A stretch of 64,000 bases of DNA, taken from NCBI GenBank assembly GCA_003049485.1, contig PYST01000063.1, positions 62,001 through 126,000 of the forward strand. Reading direction: 5' to 3'. Shown here in pieces: positions 45,956 to 58,336 of this stretch. The notes under the pieces were generated by a model. It was not told where the DNA came from. It saw nothing but the letters and a program-made list of their open reading frames with translations, and made no database searches. The position numbers and the translations under genes were made by a program. The stretch comes from Ophioceras dolichostomum. Taxonomy: Eukaryota; Ascomycota; Sordariomycetes; Magnaporthales; Ophioceraceae. Within the stretch, counting starts at the first letter, position 1. Each line of letters starts with the position of its first letter.

Positions 45956-47436
45956 CAGCTGGTCGCAAACCGTTTGTCTCTTTCTGTTGTCCAATTACGT
46001 GTAAAAAAAAACAATTAACCACGATGTACCATAACAGCATTTCTCAACCTGCTCAAGCTGCTGCCACACCTTCTTGTATAAATCTGTACATTTCTCGTAG
46101 CCATTTATCTCACATGTAGATATTTCGATTGGGCCTAAGCCTGTTTTTTTCTCAGAATCGGCCACCCTTACGGGATACCCAGAGCCTCTTAGCTACTTGC
46201 GTCTTCTTTGGATCATGAATTTTGCGAAGAGCAGTTCACAGTCAGGAAGGGAAAGTCGGGCGGGATGTCCCAACTTTTATGTGATCAAAATCAGGCGTGG
46301 TTCAAGTTAGTCTGTCTCCACAATGTCTGTCCCCCGTCCCCAGAGATACCTATCTAAGCATCTACAGGCAGAGAGGATAGACTGGAGAAGAAGAACGTTG
46401 AGAATGATAAAACGCAAAACCTAAGTAAGGTAGGTGAGAAAAGGGGGGCCATGGCCGCCTCGTAGTCAACACCTAGACTGGAGAAGAAAAGAATGTCTCG
46501 TTCGCGCGTCGCCCTCCATGGCATATCGATTGAAAAGAGGGAAACCAAAGCTATCATCAACCTCTTCCGTGCTAAAAAGAAATCCACCCCCGTTATCCTG
46601 TCTCATCTGAATGTATTGTTGCTTTGGCCCATTCTCCTCCCATGTACGACACAGAACCAGCTGATGTCGTTCGTGGGTTGAATCTAGGAAAACAAGACAA
46701 AACAGAGCAGAGAATGGACGGACTATCAAAGAGAAAAAAGGCAACGAGGAGAAGAACCAGACGCAAGGCGTGTCGCATTGCTGGAACGCAAGACCTCATC
46801 CTCAACCATCCAACACCTCTCGTTCATCCAAACTCATCCACCATAATACCTCCACACCACTCGCCGACCTGTGCTTTTTGGGGGGGTTTGTGCTTTTCCG
46901 TGTTTTTTGGTTTCTTTTTTCCCCTCGTGCCAGCGTGTCATGAGCTTGCTTGGCAGGGTACCGTCATCGAAGAAGGGAAAAGAGAGTCAATACAGGAGAA
47001 AAAGCAAGGAGGAGCAGTGGTGACGATGGCCTTGTCGTGATGACAACGGCCAAATGTCGAACCCGGAGGAAACCATCGTCTTCTCTCGAGGACGGACAAC
47101 GGGAGACGAGGTATGTATTCATCTCAAATCTCAACCGATGAAAAATGCAAAGCAGCAGATCACAAAAGGAAGAACCGAAAACGGGCTGGAAAAACAAGAG
47201 CCTCTTAAGCGGGCGGAAGTCATGAGAAAGAAGAAAATGAAGAAGAGAAAGAAGGAGAAGGGCAGGGCAGAAAGTAGAGACAAAGACAGGAAAGATGTAG
47301 GAAATGAACTGCAGAGCAGGAAAGAAGAAGCAGCAGTAAGAGAGAAGATGAAAAACGAAGAGTATCCGCCGAGATCGAAGGCGGAAATGGAGTAGTAGTA
47401 GGGAAGCAGCAGTAGGTGCCCCAGGCAGTTCAGGGT
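45956..47436. other. Convergent intergenic region LysRS / F-box-like gene
   Basis: No gene supported. A perfect-looking Pol III B-box string near 47434 overlaps the end of the F-box-like gene and has no A-box or stem partner (see rejected items). A purine-rich A/G stretch at 47150-47400 gives long but meaningless open frames. Confidence 0.5.
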
Positions 47437-50308
47437 TCAATTCCGCGTACGCGGCCGCACGGCATTCCACTGCAGCAAATGCTTCCGCTCCTCCTCGTCC
47501 TTGTACTCATGCAGCAGCACGCGCGTCCTCTCCAGGTCAGCAGCAGCCACAAAATCGCCCTTCTGCACATACTCAGCCTCCCACATCGCCCAGTGCACCG
47601 GACACCGGTACGGCTTGACCTCGCCTCCCGGCTGCGGGAGGTCGTGCGGAACAAAAGGATGGTCCTTGGCGACCCAGAACCGCACCCACGCCTCGTCCAT
47701 GTGGTAAGCGTTCTGGTACTCGAAGAACTCGTGGTCTCCGGGACCCCGGTCCGACCACGGCTCGTCGGAGCGCAGGCCCAGCGTGTTGGCGATCGTCGGG
47801 CTGAAGCGGCAGAGGCCCGGGTCGGACAGGCGGAGCACGTCCCACTGGCGGGTGAAGTGCAGCTCGGCGAAGGAGAGGAAGGCGGTGGTGTACCGCTTGT
47901 AGGCCGCGACGGCGAAGGGGCGGTCCAGGTCGAGCGCGTCGTCGTAGACTGGATCCGCGTCGTTGCCGTCGTCGTCGGGGTCGCAGCTGGGGTTGGTGAG
48001 CTCCGTGGCGGCGGCCGACGCGGCGGTGTCGCCGGAGGAGTCGCTGGAGGAGGAGGAGTCTTGGGCTGCTGCAGAGTCGTCGTTGGCGGCCGAGGCGGTG
48101 GAGTTCTCGTCGGTAGCAGCAGCGTTGGCGTCGTTAGCCTCGGCAGTGGCGGGGTTGTCTGAGTTCTCGTTGTTGTTGTTGTTACCACCCTCGCCGTCCG
48201 TCTGCTGCTGCTCAGTGGTGTTGTCCTCCTCCTTGTCCTCCTTGGGCTTGGGAGGCGCAGGCGCACCGAACACCTGGGAGAGGTGACGGATGGGCTCGTT
48301 GGCCTCGTCGTCCCAGAACAGCTTGCCCAGGACGTCCCGCTTCTCGTGGCGGTAGAAGTGCCACTCGTGCTCGAGGTAGAAGACCATCTTGCACCAGTAG
48401 CACTTTCCGTCCTTGTGGAGGCGCTTATCGCTGTCGACCTTACAGGTCTCGCACTGGGCGATGGCGGGGTAGTCCTGGCTGCTGGTGTCGTCGTGACGGT
48501 TGGATCGGAAACTGCGGACTTGCCGCACAAAGCGGGCGAGATGGAACACGCGCTGGTGGTGGCGCAGCTCCTGGGTTGCGAAGCTGGCCTTGCCGCGGTG
48601 CTGCTCCAGGATCTCGTGGCTGCGGAGGATCTTCTCGACGAAGCCGACCGGAAGAGGGAGGCGTTTCAGGAACGCACGCACGCCCATGCCCTTGCTGAGG
48701 ACGTCAAGGTCGTACTTCTTCTCCCAGATCTTGATGTTGTGAATCCAGGAGGCGACCACGAGAGGGGTGTGCAGGCCGCAGTCCTGCCACGAGAGACCGA
48801 AGATGCCGACGCGCTCGGGATTCTTCTTGTTCGGCTGACACTGAGCCTCCTCGTCCTCCGCCTCCTTCTTAGGCTCCTTTGGAGGGCCCGCAAAGAAGTA
48901 CGGGTGGAAGTCGAGCGTGCAGGTCGGCACGTTGTCATGGACGACCTCCATGAGGGGCTCCAGGTGCGACGCGTCGAGGAGGATGTTGTTCCGCAGCGTG
49001 AGAAGGCCCAGGTGCGGGAGGACGGCAATCAGGAGCTTGACGCCCTTGATATCCAGCAGCTGCTGGGCCGAGATCTCGAGGGAGGTGAGCGAGTGGCCTA
49101 CGTTGATGAGGGCCTCGAAGCCCCGCATCTGGGCCTCGAAAGCGCGGAAGTAGGCGAGGCGCGGAGCCCGGCCCTTGGTCTCCTCGGTGGCCTCGAAGCG
49201 CACCGCCGTCAGGGTCACGCACTTGAAGCCATCGCCAGTTGGCTTTGGCTTAGCCTGCAGGTGAATGTTCTCCTCGTACAGGTGGATCATCGGGTCAGAG
49301 CTGTTGAGGGTGACCCGGGGCTGGCCGTCAACGGTCCCAAACTTGGCGCGGGAGATCCGCTCTTGCATCTCGCGGAAGAGGCTACGAGGGGGCTGGAAGA
49401 ACATGCTCATTGAGGTGTCCAACGTGGAAGGCCTGCCTGACGTGTTCCAGCCCACCTGCTGGACCTTCTCGTCGTAGCCGTTGTACCGAGCGGCGTTGGT
49501 GTCCCAGACCTCCTGTTTCGGTTGAAGCATTGGTCAGTTCAGCTGCTATGACTGCAGGCACGCGGGATACCCGGTGGCAGATGGATGCGGGGATTTTGAA
49601 AGAGTTGAGGTGCCTGTGTGGAGAGAGACGGGGGGTATGGAGGGCTGTGCTTACAAAAACTGTCGATGTGAGGTGAAGCATCTCCTTGCAGGAGATGGCC
49701 AGTGCCTTCCTAGACTCGAAAGGAAGGTGGCGAATGATCTTCTCCCGCAGCTCAGGGAGCGCGAGAGCGCTGGCGAGGGCGCACGACTGCGTCACCTTGG
49801 TCTTGGCGAGCTGCTCGGGGTTGTTCGCGTGGAACGGGATCACGAGGATCCGCTCCTCCGACCCGGGGGCCGCGTCGTCCTCACGAGCCGCCTCGGGGGT
49901 CAGCTTGCCGTACTCCTGGTCGTAGCAGAGCAGGTCCTCGAGGGGCCAGCTCCGGGTCTGGTCCCGAGCAGAGATGGCCTTCTTCACCATCTCCTTGCCC
50001 CGGTCAAGGCGGACGACATCGTCGTATGGCTTGAACGCAGCCTTGGCGGCGTTCAGCTCCCTCCGGATCAAGACCAGCAGGTTGTTGAGCTGGGCGATGG
50101 CCATCTGCCCCAGGTTGTACTTGCGCATGAAGTCCGGCGTGTTGTCGACTGGGGCGGGGACTCCCCACGGCGTGGGCTCCACGGGGGTTGTATAGGCGGG
50201 CTTGGAGCTCGAGGCTTGGAACCCGTCAGGCTTGCCCATAGCGGCTTGGCGGCTGCAGTAAGCGTCCTGGGCCGCGCCAGACCGCCTGAAGCTTCTGTTC
50301 TTGCCCAT
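47437..50308 (-). CDS. F-box-like protein with Leu-rich segment and Cys4 motif, function unknown
   Basis: Exons 49655-50308 and 47437-49512, intron 142 bp (49513-49654, GTAAGC..CAG), give 909 aa; both exons are in phase 0. An F-box-like segment lies at about 184-218 (LPELREKIIRHLPFESRKAL), ending at the splice site, which suggests a Skp1-Cullin-F-box adaptor. The second exon holds a Leu-rich part (about 355-400, LPHLGLLTLRNNILL). A possible zinc site is C572-x2-C575...C589-x2-C592. Then comes a Gln/Asn/Asp/Ser-rich disordered stretch (about 640-720) and a conserved-looking C-terminal block with HMDEAWVRFWVAKDHPFVP. No named family was recognised beyond the F-box-like part. Start ATG at 50308, upstream frame has only TTG. 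Confidence 0.75.
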
Positions 50309-53300
50309 GATGAAAGACTGTAGATGTAGTCTTGGCCTGCAAGTTGTCGTGTTCTGCGATAATTCTTCTAAGTCGGTGTTAGTGACCAGGATGAAAATCC
50401 ATGAAGAGAGAGGAGAAGACAAGGAAGATCGAATGAATGTTATAAGGGAGGGCCAAAAAGTCTATGCCAAAAGAAAGAAAAGAGTTGACTCTGCTCCCAA
50501 ATTTTGAAAAAACTGGCTGACTGTAGGGGAAGATGTGCAGGAGGGCAAAAAAAAGGCTGAATGAAGTAACGAAGTTGGTGATGAACAAGGAGGTATATGA
50601 GTTCAGCCCCCTGAAATGGAAAATTGAGTGGCGATGTCGTGCGATGCTGTGAATACCACCAAGAAACAATAGGGGGGGAAGTGGGTCCGTCCGTTGCTTC
50701 CTGCCACTTGCACACTTGAACCCTATTGTGCAAGCGGGCGCAATAGGAAGGACGAACCCCTGAATAGGAAATCAAGGGGCCAATAGCAAAAGCTGCAGAG
50801 GAGCCCCACAATCAACTTCCCAGCAGCGCAGGGAATTGATAGAAGGAGCTGGAAGTCGGGGGAGAAGATGCAGGACGACGAGAACGGGAGTGAGTGTAGG
50901 AGATGGTGATCCAGAAACAGGAGAGGTGTAGGAAGATGGGGGATCGATATCGTTGCGGGCCCGTACCGATGCGTGCTACTAGACACACATGGTAGCGCTT
51001 GAGGAAAGGGAGTTGCGAGAACTGAAGCAAACAGATCAAAAAGGGCGTCCAAGGGTGATATACGTACCAGTCTGATGTCGAGTGTGAGTAAAGAAGTGAG
51101 ACCAAAGGTCTGGTGTCGACAGAGAAGAGACAGAACCGCAGAGCCACAGAAGTCTGATAGGCGAGAGAGAAGTGATAGATAGGCGTGAAATCAAGAATCC
51201 GGTATCGAGAGAGCGGACGATGGAAGTGAAACCAAAAGATCGGTGTTGAAAGACAAGAGGAAGAAAGCAGTGAGGCTAAAAGTTGCCGCCTTCCGATCAA
51301 CAGCGACGGCGAAGATCTCGGTGAGGAAGAATCTCGATGAATATGGGAATCTCGACGAGGGAGATCTCGAAGAAGGGAATCTGGATTAAACCGATATGGA
51401 TGAAGAAGGGAATCTGGATTAAACCGATATGGATGAAGAAGGGATCTCGATGATCACGGATCTCGAGAAGACTGGGTTGATAACTGAAAGCCCGCTGCTC
51501 AGGTCGACCTCAACGTGCCAGGTGTGGGATCTCGTGAGCAGGAAGGCGAGAGAGAAATAAATGGCAGTAACGTGAAGACGATGTAAGAGAGAATGATAGA
51601 AGTAATGGACGTCCAAGGTCTAGAAAGGAAGTCCAAGATAATTAATGCTGTCGAACTGCGCCTGGAAGAAAGAAACGGTTATGAGAAAGCAAGGTTGTTC
51701 GGAAAAAGAAAGGAGGAAAAAGTGGGAGGGGGACGAGAGGAGGGGACGGGGTATTTAAATGTCTCCTGGTTGGAGAGGGGAGCAAAGTGGAGGGGCAGAA
51801 TAAGGCGTGTGGCTCGTTGGGCCAATAGCTCAAGAGGAGAAGGGGAACAACAGCAAGGTCCGCTCTGAATAGAAAAGCCCGGTGGTTGGTTGGCGAATAA
51901 TTTAGTGCTCAAAGGGAAGGAAGGTCCAGTCGGGCAGGCACACTCCTCGACTGGGAACGCAACGCAACTTGATGGGGCAGTCCAATCAGTAGAAAAGAGA
52001 AGCAGGCCGTCGTCGGTCGGCGTTTTGATAGCTTTGTAGACACAGAGACGGAAATGGCCAAGGCTGCAAAAAAGATCTCCCATCTAGCTATCTAGTCTAG
52101 TATCTGACGACCGAGAGGGAAGCAAGAAGTAAAAATGCTGTCTGTCCAGTTTCTTGATCCTTTCTGGGGAGGTGTAGTGGTATCCAAAGAAAAATCCGCC
52201 GCAAGAAACAACGCAGCGCTTTTCAGTCTGTATCTGCAGGAAATGGAAGGCAAATCTGAATCGGTGATTGGTCTTCTCAGCATTGATGCAGAGGGTGACG
52301 CTGGACGTCACGAGAAAACTTTGAAGGAAGAGGGCTTCAGAACGCTGAACTCATTTTTTTCTTCTTCTGATGCTTCGGCTGGTGACGTGACGAGGCGACT
52401 AGTATCACGAACACACTCCCTATCGATAACCGCCTTCCCGATCTTCCTGCTAGAAATGAAGCAAAGAGTAAAGCCAGCTGCGTGTGATATATTTCGGGCA
52501 GGAACAGAAGAGATGAGGATGACCTCCGTGATGCCGGTGCAATCGAACGGGAGGAGCGCAAGGAGGTGATCAGTAACAGCCTCGCTCACCCTACCAACCA
52601 AGCGCGACCTACAAGAGTGGCAGTGACTAGCATCAAGATCGAGGGAATTTTTTCTTGGAAGCCCAATTGTTCGAACCAAAGGAAAGACACCTTGACACGG
52701 TCGGTCAACCTCGGTGTCTCGCGCTAGTCTGATTCCAGACGGGGCGGCAGCTCATGCTCGAGCGCCTTTCCAGCCCATTAGCCGGCCCCACGATCGTCTC
52801 GTATTTTTCATAACATTTGCGTGGGCGCCACTATCCTCCATTGACGATCCATCATCCAGCCCAGGATTCATGATAACAAGGTGGCTGCTGGCTGCCGGTG
52901 AGCTGCGACACTGACAACTCAGATGCACAACCGACCCTATTTTTTGGCGCCTGAGGGGATCCTTCACGGCTCAAATTACGAACACGAACTAGATAGGCCC
53001 AAGATTAAAGCAAAATATGCAAGAAGACAAGGCAATTCGAAGATTCGAGGGCGGCCGGCGGCACGCGCCGGCCGCGGAAAAGGGGTCCAGGGGAAGAGAT
53101 GTCGTTGAAAGTGGAGCCTGGCGATGCGTCGCCGCACTTTGTCAGCGGCCGTGGCCCGCCCCTTTTTTAGCCCGCCTGAACACGTGGCCAGCGTTTCGTC
53201 AAGGAACTTAATCTGGTCTTGTAGCAGTCGGCTACAACGGCGCCGCGTCAATAACTTATTACAGCACCTCATTCCCGTTTCTTGTAAATACATTACGACG

Positions 53301-53360
53301 TTTACCGTCTTGTTATCTTATTGCTAGCCAAATCAAGAAAGATTCCCCCTCCCCCGAAGC
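50309..53360. other. 3-kb divergent region F-box-like / isochorismatase
   Basis: No supported gene. The first kilobase past 50308 is pyrimidine-rich on the minus strand, typical of a fungal leader. Repeats around 51312-51475 are listed separately. Open frames at 52135-52569 and 52714-52914 have no domain or good start context. Confidence 0.5.
51312..51475. repeat. Array of ATCTCGA words with a 33-bp tandem duplication
   Basis: ATCTCGA or close variants (ATCTCGG, AATCTCGACG) occur six to seven times between 51312 and 51475. Inside it, a 33-bp unit is present twice in perfect tandem (51371-51403 and 51404-51436), with the start of a third copy. It is about 1.0-1.2 kb upstream of the F-box-like start. 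Confidence 0.75.
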
Positions 53361-54538
53361 ATGGCAGCAGATACACCGTCGGTGCCGGCGCGGTCCGATC
53401 TCAAATTCGGTCCGCCCGGCGATGAGTGGTGTTACGAGCGGGGCGCCAGCGGCGGGGGGATCTTCGACCTAACGCGGGGCCATTGCCACGAGTCGCCCCC
53501 GCGGCTGACGATCCCCAACACCACCGGCGCAGACATCCGGATCGCACCGGCCCTTTCCGCACTGGTCGTGGTGGACATGCAGAACTTCTTCCTGCACCCG
53601 TCCTGTCGCCATCACCCGACCGGGCTCGCGGCCGTGGAGCGCACGGTGCAGCTTGTGGAGGCGTGTCGCGCTGCCGGCGTTCAGGTGAGCAGCTTGCCAG
53701 TTTGCCAGCCAGCTAGTCCATCATCAATCACACCTTCCAATTCTGCCTGCCCAGCTGTTGCTCGCTTCGTTTGGGGTCCCCTATCTGGGTAGCTTCGCAA
53801 TCTACCAGGGTGAGACAATGTACCTTACCTATGTCGGACGAGGACCGAAGAGGTGATGTGAGTGAGTGATGTCAGGGGCTGTTGGCTGTCGTGATTATTG
53901 AGACAGATCTGTCGCGGTAGGGAGGAGGGGTCACAGTGCCTTGCACAGACGCATACACACCGCATTGCACTTCATTCGCACTGCATCAGGGAGTAATATG
54001 CCCTCCCTACCTTAACTACCCACCTGCCCTTTGGTGTTCCTAGATCATCTGGCTCAACTGGGGCCTCACCGACGCCGACCTCTCCACAATGCCAGCCTCC
54101 GTGCTGCGGGGCTTCGCGCGCACCGTCTTCGAGAGCAGCAGCAACACGCCTGGGGGAAGTACGCTCAACGCCGGGCTGGGCGCCGACCTCGGCGACGGCA
54201 AGGGCAGGTGTCTCGTGGCCGGGGAGTGGAACGCGCAGCTCTACGGGCCCCTCGCCGACGTCGCCACCGACAGAGACATGCACTGCGCCAAGAACCGCAT
54301 GTCTGGCCTGTGGTCCACCTCGCAGCCCCTCTTCGGGGAGCTGTCCAGGCGAGGCACCCGCACGCTGCTGTTCGCGGGCGTCAACACCGATCAGTGCGTC
54401 CTCGGCACGCTGGCCGATGCGTACAACGCCGGCTGGGACTGCGTGATGGTCGAGGATTGTTGCGCGACTGGAACGCCGGGGGCGAGGGAGGTGTGCTTTT
54501 GGAATGTTTCTGTAGGTTTTCTCCTCCATTAACGTACT

Positions 54539-54631
<93 letters not shown>

Positions 54632-54671
54632 NNNNNNNNNNNNNNNNNNNNNNNNNNNNNNNNNNNNNNNN

Positions 54672-54712
<41 letters not shown>

Positions 54713-54900
54713 AGTACTACTACCTACCTACCTACCTACCTACCTACCTACCTACGTCCTACCGGAAAGCGATTTGCGGGTAGTCAGATTCGGCTCTGAC
54801 ATATGTGCTCCTGAAGAGGTGTTATGGCTTCGTGACTACCAGCCAAGCCGTCGTCGAAGCGGTTCGGCGCGAGACTAAGACTGAGACCACCACCAGTTAA
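53361..54900 (+). CDS. Isochorismatase-like cysteine hydrolase
   Basis: Exons 53361-53684, 54044-54511 and 54817-54900, all phase 0, give 291 aa. Introns are 359 bp (GTGAGC..TAG) and about 305 bp (GTAGGT..AAG, containing a gap). The catalytic triad of the family is present: D72 (VVVDMQNFF), K191 (HCAKNRMSG) and C226 (NTDQCVLGTLADAY), with the usual DCVMVEDCCAT strand after it. The third exon is recognised by its tail GFVTTSQAVVEAV, the normal end of these proteins; the acceptor CTGAAG is the one that keeps frame. Family members hydrolyse isochorismate, nicotinamide or small amides; the substrate cannot be told. The long distance from the F-box-like gene suggests independent regulation. Confidence 0.85.
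54542..54704. repeat. (CT)n microsatellite with 40-N assembly gap
   Basis: CT repeats from 54542 are broken by 40 N (54632-54671) and continue to about 54704. It is inside the second intron of the isochorismatase-like gene, so the gene model is not broken. True length is unknown. Confidence 0.97.
54715..54755. repeat. (CTAC)n tetranucleotide repeat
   Basis: About nine to ten CTAC units directly follow the CT repeat, in the same intron. Confidence 0.9.
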
Positions 54901-56587
54901 GACACTGTCGCTCACCCGCTAGGCACACCGTTGAAGGTATATTCTGGCAGGTTGTCTTCGATTTACATCCAAGTCAAGCAACCTCGTAGACAGGTACTAC
55001 GGGTGGAACATAACGCCTTGACCCGCATGGGGAAAAAAATATGGCTATCATTTGTGCTTGGTGCTGACGTCCTGTTTTGTTTTTGTCTCTCTTATACCAT
55101 TACAACCGTAGCGATGTTATCTATCTGTATTGAGTGTACGAGTGTCCCCTTCGAATGCCACCCGCTGCAAGTCCCGGAGTATCTGTCAGATGAAAGGACC
55201 AATAATCCCTCAATCAGGGACGTCCGCGGTGGGTGCACAACAACTCCTCTCACGAACAAACGCCAGGATCTTCGCGGCCGCCTCTAACGGTCCCAGACTG
55301 CACCAAACGGGTGCCAAGCCTGCCCGGGCAGCTGCTGATAGGAAACAAACTAAACTTTACCTCTTCCCCTTTTTTTTGCGCAGGAAGTTTCAATCTTCGA
55401 ACTAAAAATTCCGGGAAAGCAGGAGCGCACTGCCCATAACGGACAGATTTCTCCGCACGGCTCGTCCCGTAGACTGCTTGGCTTCCTCCAGATCCATGGA
55501 TGTGATGTGTGGGCTGCAATTCTTTTTGGCTCAGCTGAGACGGCTTCGAGAAAAGAGGTAGCTGCTCTCGTGCTGCTTGGCTGGATCCCCATCGGCATCC
55601 AGCGACGCCACAGCCTGCTGCCATACCTCCTCCGGTTTGGATTCGGTATCAGTACTGATACACAGCTCCGACTCTTGGTTGAGGATACACTTGATCAAAA
55701 TTACAAAGAAAAAATCATCTAGGTACCAGGAAGATACCTACCTGCCTGTAAATACTATTTTGAGTGCTTTTCCATTCACTTTTCCCGAGTCGATGAGCGA
55801 AGGCTTCCATGCCCAACCTCACATCAGCAGACGGCAAGAGGAGAGAAAGAAAACTTCCTCGATACGAGGAGAGTGGAGGGTGGCCAGGCGCGGCCGAATA
55901 AGGCCGTGTAAGCTCAGAGCCCCCTGGTCGAAGGTTAGCTACTCCAGAAGGCCTAGCCCATCCTCTCTCCCTTCCTGCTTAACCCTCTGGAATACACGCT
56001 CAAAATGCTTTGCCGGTGGTGTAATGTGACCAATGGCATCTCTCTCCTCACGTCAAAATTACGGCCCCTGGGCGGCGGCTCCACGACTTGTGCAGTTCTC
56101 TTGGGAGCTGAGGGTGATGATCAGAGCGAATGAGAGAGTGGGATATAGAGCAACTTGGGTAGCTTTTTTTTTTTTTTTTTCTTTTTTGAAGCAGCACCCT
56201 GGTTTGATACCCCCCATTACTTGGCTCCAATGTCAGAACCTCCTCCGTGAGGACCACCTACCGAAGGGAGGAGGAGATAGTGATGCCGAAGGGGTGCGCG
56301 GGCACAATAAACCTTGCCAGCACACCGTCCGGCACACCCGCCTACCAACTTGCATGGCAAGGCTGCGCGGCAAGATCTCCGTGATGCGCGCGCAGCCCTC
56401 CCAACGGGGGGCTAATTCTAGGTCCACATGGCCGACCCAGCGTGTTCTGCGGGTATTAAATACTACTAGATTGCTCTGCTCCGCTGCTCTTTGAAGAATT
56501 GGTTTGCTTGCTGTCTCCTCTTTTTTTCTCATCTGCTTTGCAAAAGAACAAGTTCGCCCTTTCTCCAGCAAGCATCCGAGAAAACAT
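54901..56587. other. Intergenic region before the membrane-protein pseudogene
   Basis: No recognisable gene. A T19 tract lies near 56165-56180. Open frames are short and without features. Confidence 0.5.
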
Positions 56588-58336
56588 ATGGCAATAATGG
56601 TGTTCCTGCTGTCCATAATCTGCGGACTCATCTTCCTTTGCCTGTTTGGACTTTGGAAGCTTTTCCAGTCCTTGTGGGGGGAGGTCGACCGGCCTTTTAG
56701 ATCCCGGAGAGAGGAACCAATGGAGCTGATTCATCGCTCGTGGAGTGGGATCTGGCCAGCCGTCGTCGCCTGGTTTTGGCCCTGAGGCTCATTCCACATC
56801 CTACCCGTCGCCGTGACCTTCACCATATTAGCGATTTCCTTCCAGGGATTCTTCAGCATGGCTGAGCTTGAAGGCTACCGAGATACCGACGAGCTCAAAT
56901 TCTTAGCCCTTCAACTGGCTTCCAAGACGCACGTAAGTGCAGCATAGCTACCTAGATATCCACAGTATCTAGGGCGTTCGGGTGGCATCATACTACGGAT
57001 GCCGACGATGGTGCAATAGCTGACGCCTGGTTTTGCACGGAAACCTCAACGCAGGAGGTCTTGATTGTGGCCAGCCTTGGGGCCATGGTTTCAGTGGACG
57101 GTGTCCCTCTTGGCCTCCTTGGAGCGGGATGGAACTTCAGTCAGCCTACGTACGTCCACGACTGTCGTTGATCGAGCGGGACAATTATTTGTCCTAGCAG
57201 ATACTTCCTCTCCTTCTAGTTCTAGAGCTGTATCTGGTTCCATTGGAAGGGCCGCAAGAAACTCATGGCCTTTCTCGGATTCGCTGGGTTTCTCGCGTCC
57301 TTTTCCGGGCCAGCCACTGCCACGATTACGGTGCCCAGAATGCGCGACGACTGGCGGGCTGGCGGAAGAGTATTTTGGCTGAACGGTACAGGTAGCCGTG
57401 AGTCGTTTCACTTCTCCCAACCACCGATACTCGCGGTGCCTCTCGCCCTGGCAGACGGAAGCCTGGGGGTAGCCCTGCTCTTCCAGCAGCCGAAGGTGCA
57501 GACCGAATGGTTCAGCGCCATGTGCACAGTGGACCCGCGCTGGGCGCCGGCGAGGTCGATCATCGACTCGCACGACTGGCTGAACAGAGCCCTCCACAAA
57601 TTCCACCTCGGCAGGGTCCGCAACGTCGTCAGGGCCGACCTTGTGGACATCCAAGAATGGGACGACCTCCAGTTGGCGAACGATTTTCGACCCTTGGACG
57701 ACAGACTGAGGCCAATCAGCATGCATCCGTCCTTCTTCGACATGATCTCCCCGATCATCCCGGCATAGTTCCTCCCCGCGTACCGCTGCGTGGATGCGAA
57801 AAGCGACAAGACCACGCTCGAGGCCCTGTTGGAGACCGGCTTCCGACCCCAGCAGGGCGACACCTGCCGCGTCCCCGGCGACGAGAGGGGGCCCTCCGCC
57901 GGGCCCTCCGCCGGGCCCTCCGAGTCCTTCTCCTCCGCCGACTTCGGCGACATCCGGATAATGGAGCACTCCATCGCCACCGTCGTGGCCGAGGGCCTCT
58001 CCCGCAGCGGCATGGCCTTCACCAACAGGGTGCGCGATCTGTTGGACCTTGGCAGCTGGGCCCCTCGCCTCACCGTTGACGACAAGGGCACGTCATACAA
58101 GATGATCCGCGGCGCGATGCGCAACAGAGATCCCGAAGAGAGGTTCTCCCGGCCGTCTTCGCTCTCTCAGAGAGCAAGTCCGAACGCAAGTGATGAGGGC
58201 CAATTTCACGAGTTACACCATGGCGTTCACGCAGCCCTTCGAGTACATCTCCGCCGCCATCCTGATATCGCATGTCGTGCTCGTGCTCGTGCACACCGTC
58301 GCCATGGTGGCGAGGAACCGGAGGAGCGAGGCATAG
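56588..58336 (+). pseudogene. Fungal multi-pass membrane protein, disrupted by two stops and a frameshift
   Basis: Segments in order: MAIMVFLLSIICGLIFLC (first span) from ATG 56588; a second span (ILPVAVTFTILAISF); SKTH/EVLIVASLGAMVSV across a 122-bp intron (56933-57054, GTAAGT..CAG); GLLGAGWNFSQPT joined over a 78-bp intron (57150-57227) to IWFHWKGRKKLMAFLGFAGF; SGPATATITVPRMRDDW and GRVFWLNGT; and a last span TQPFEYISAAILISHVVLV ending at TAG 58336. This order matches an abundant uncharacterised family of large fungal membrane proteins. A TGA (56783-56785) and a TAG (57766-57768) interrupt the frame while the matching sequence resumes directly in the same frame. From about 58130 the match moves to other frames (VLPAVFALSESKSERK, then NFTSYTMAFTQP). 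The defects are read as inactivation; function of intact relatives is unknown to me. Confidence 0.75.

Noticed and set aside
47420..47450. String GGTTCAATTCC, matching a Pol III B-box, suggesting a tRNA
   Set aside because: No A-box, anticodon arm or acceptor stem can be formed around it, and it overlaps the stop region of the F-box-like gene.
48283..49413. 376-codon plus-strand open frame opposite the F-box-like gene
   Set aside because: It is a GC-driven antisense frame with repetitive Leu/Val/Glu/Asp composition and no start context.
56783..57768. RIP (repeat-induced point mutation) as cause of the two stops
   Set aside because: RIP would leave many C-to-T changes and low GC; the region keeps high coding GC, so two isolated mutations are a better reading.
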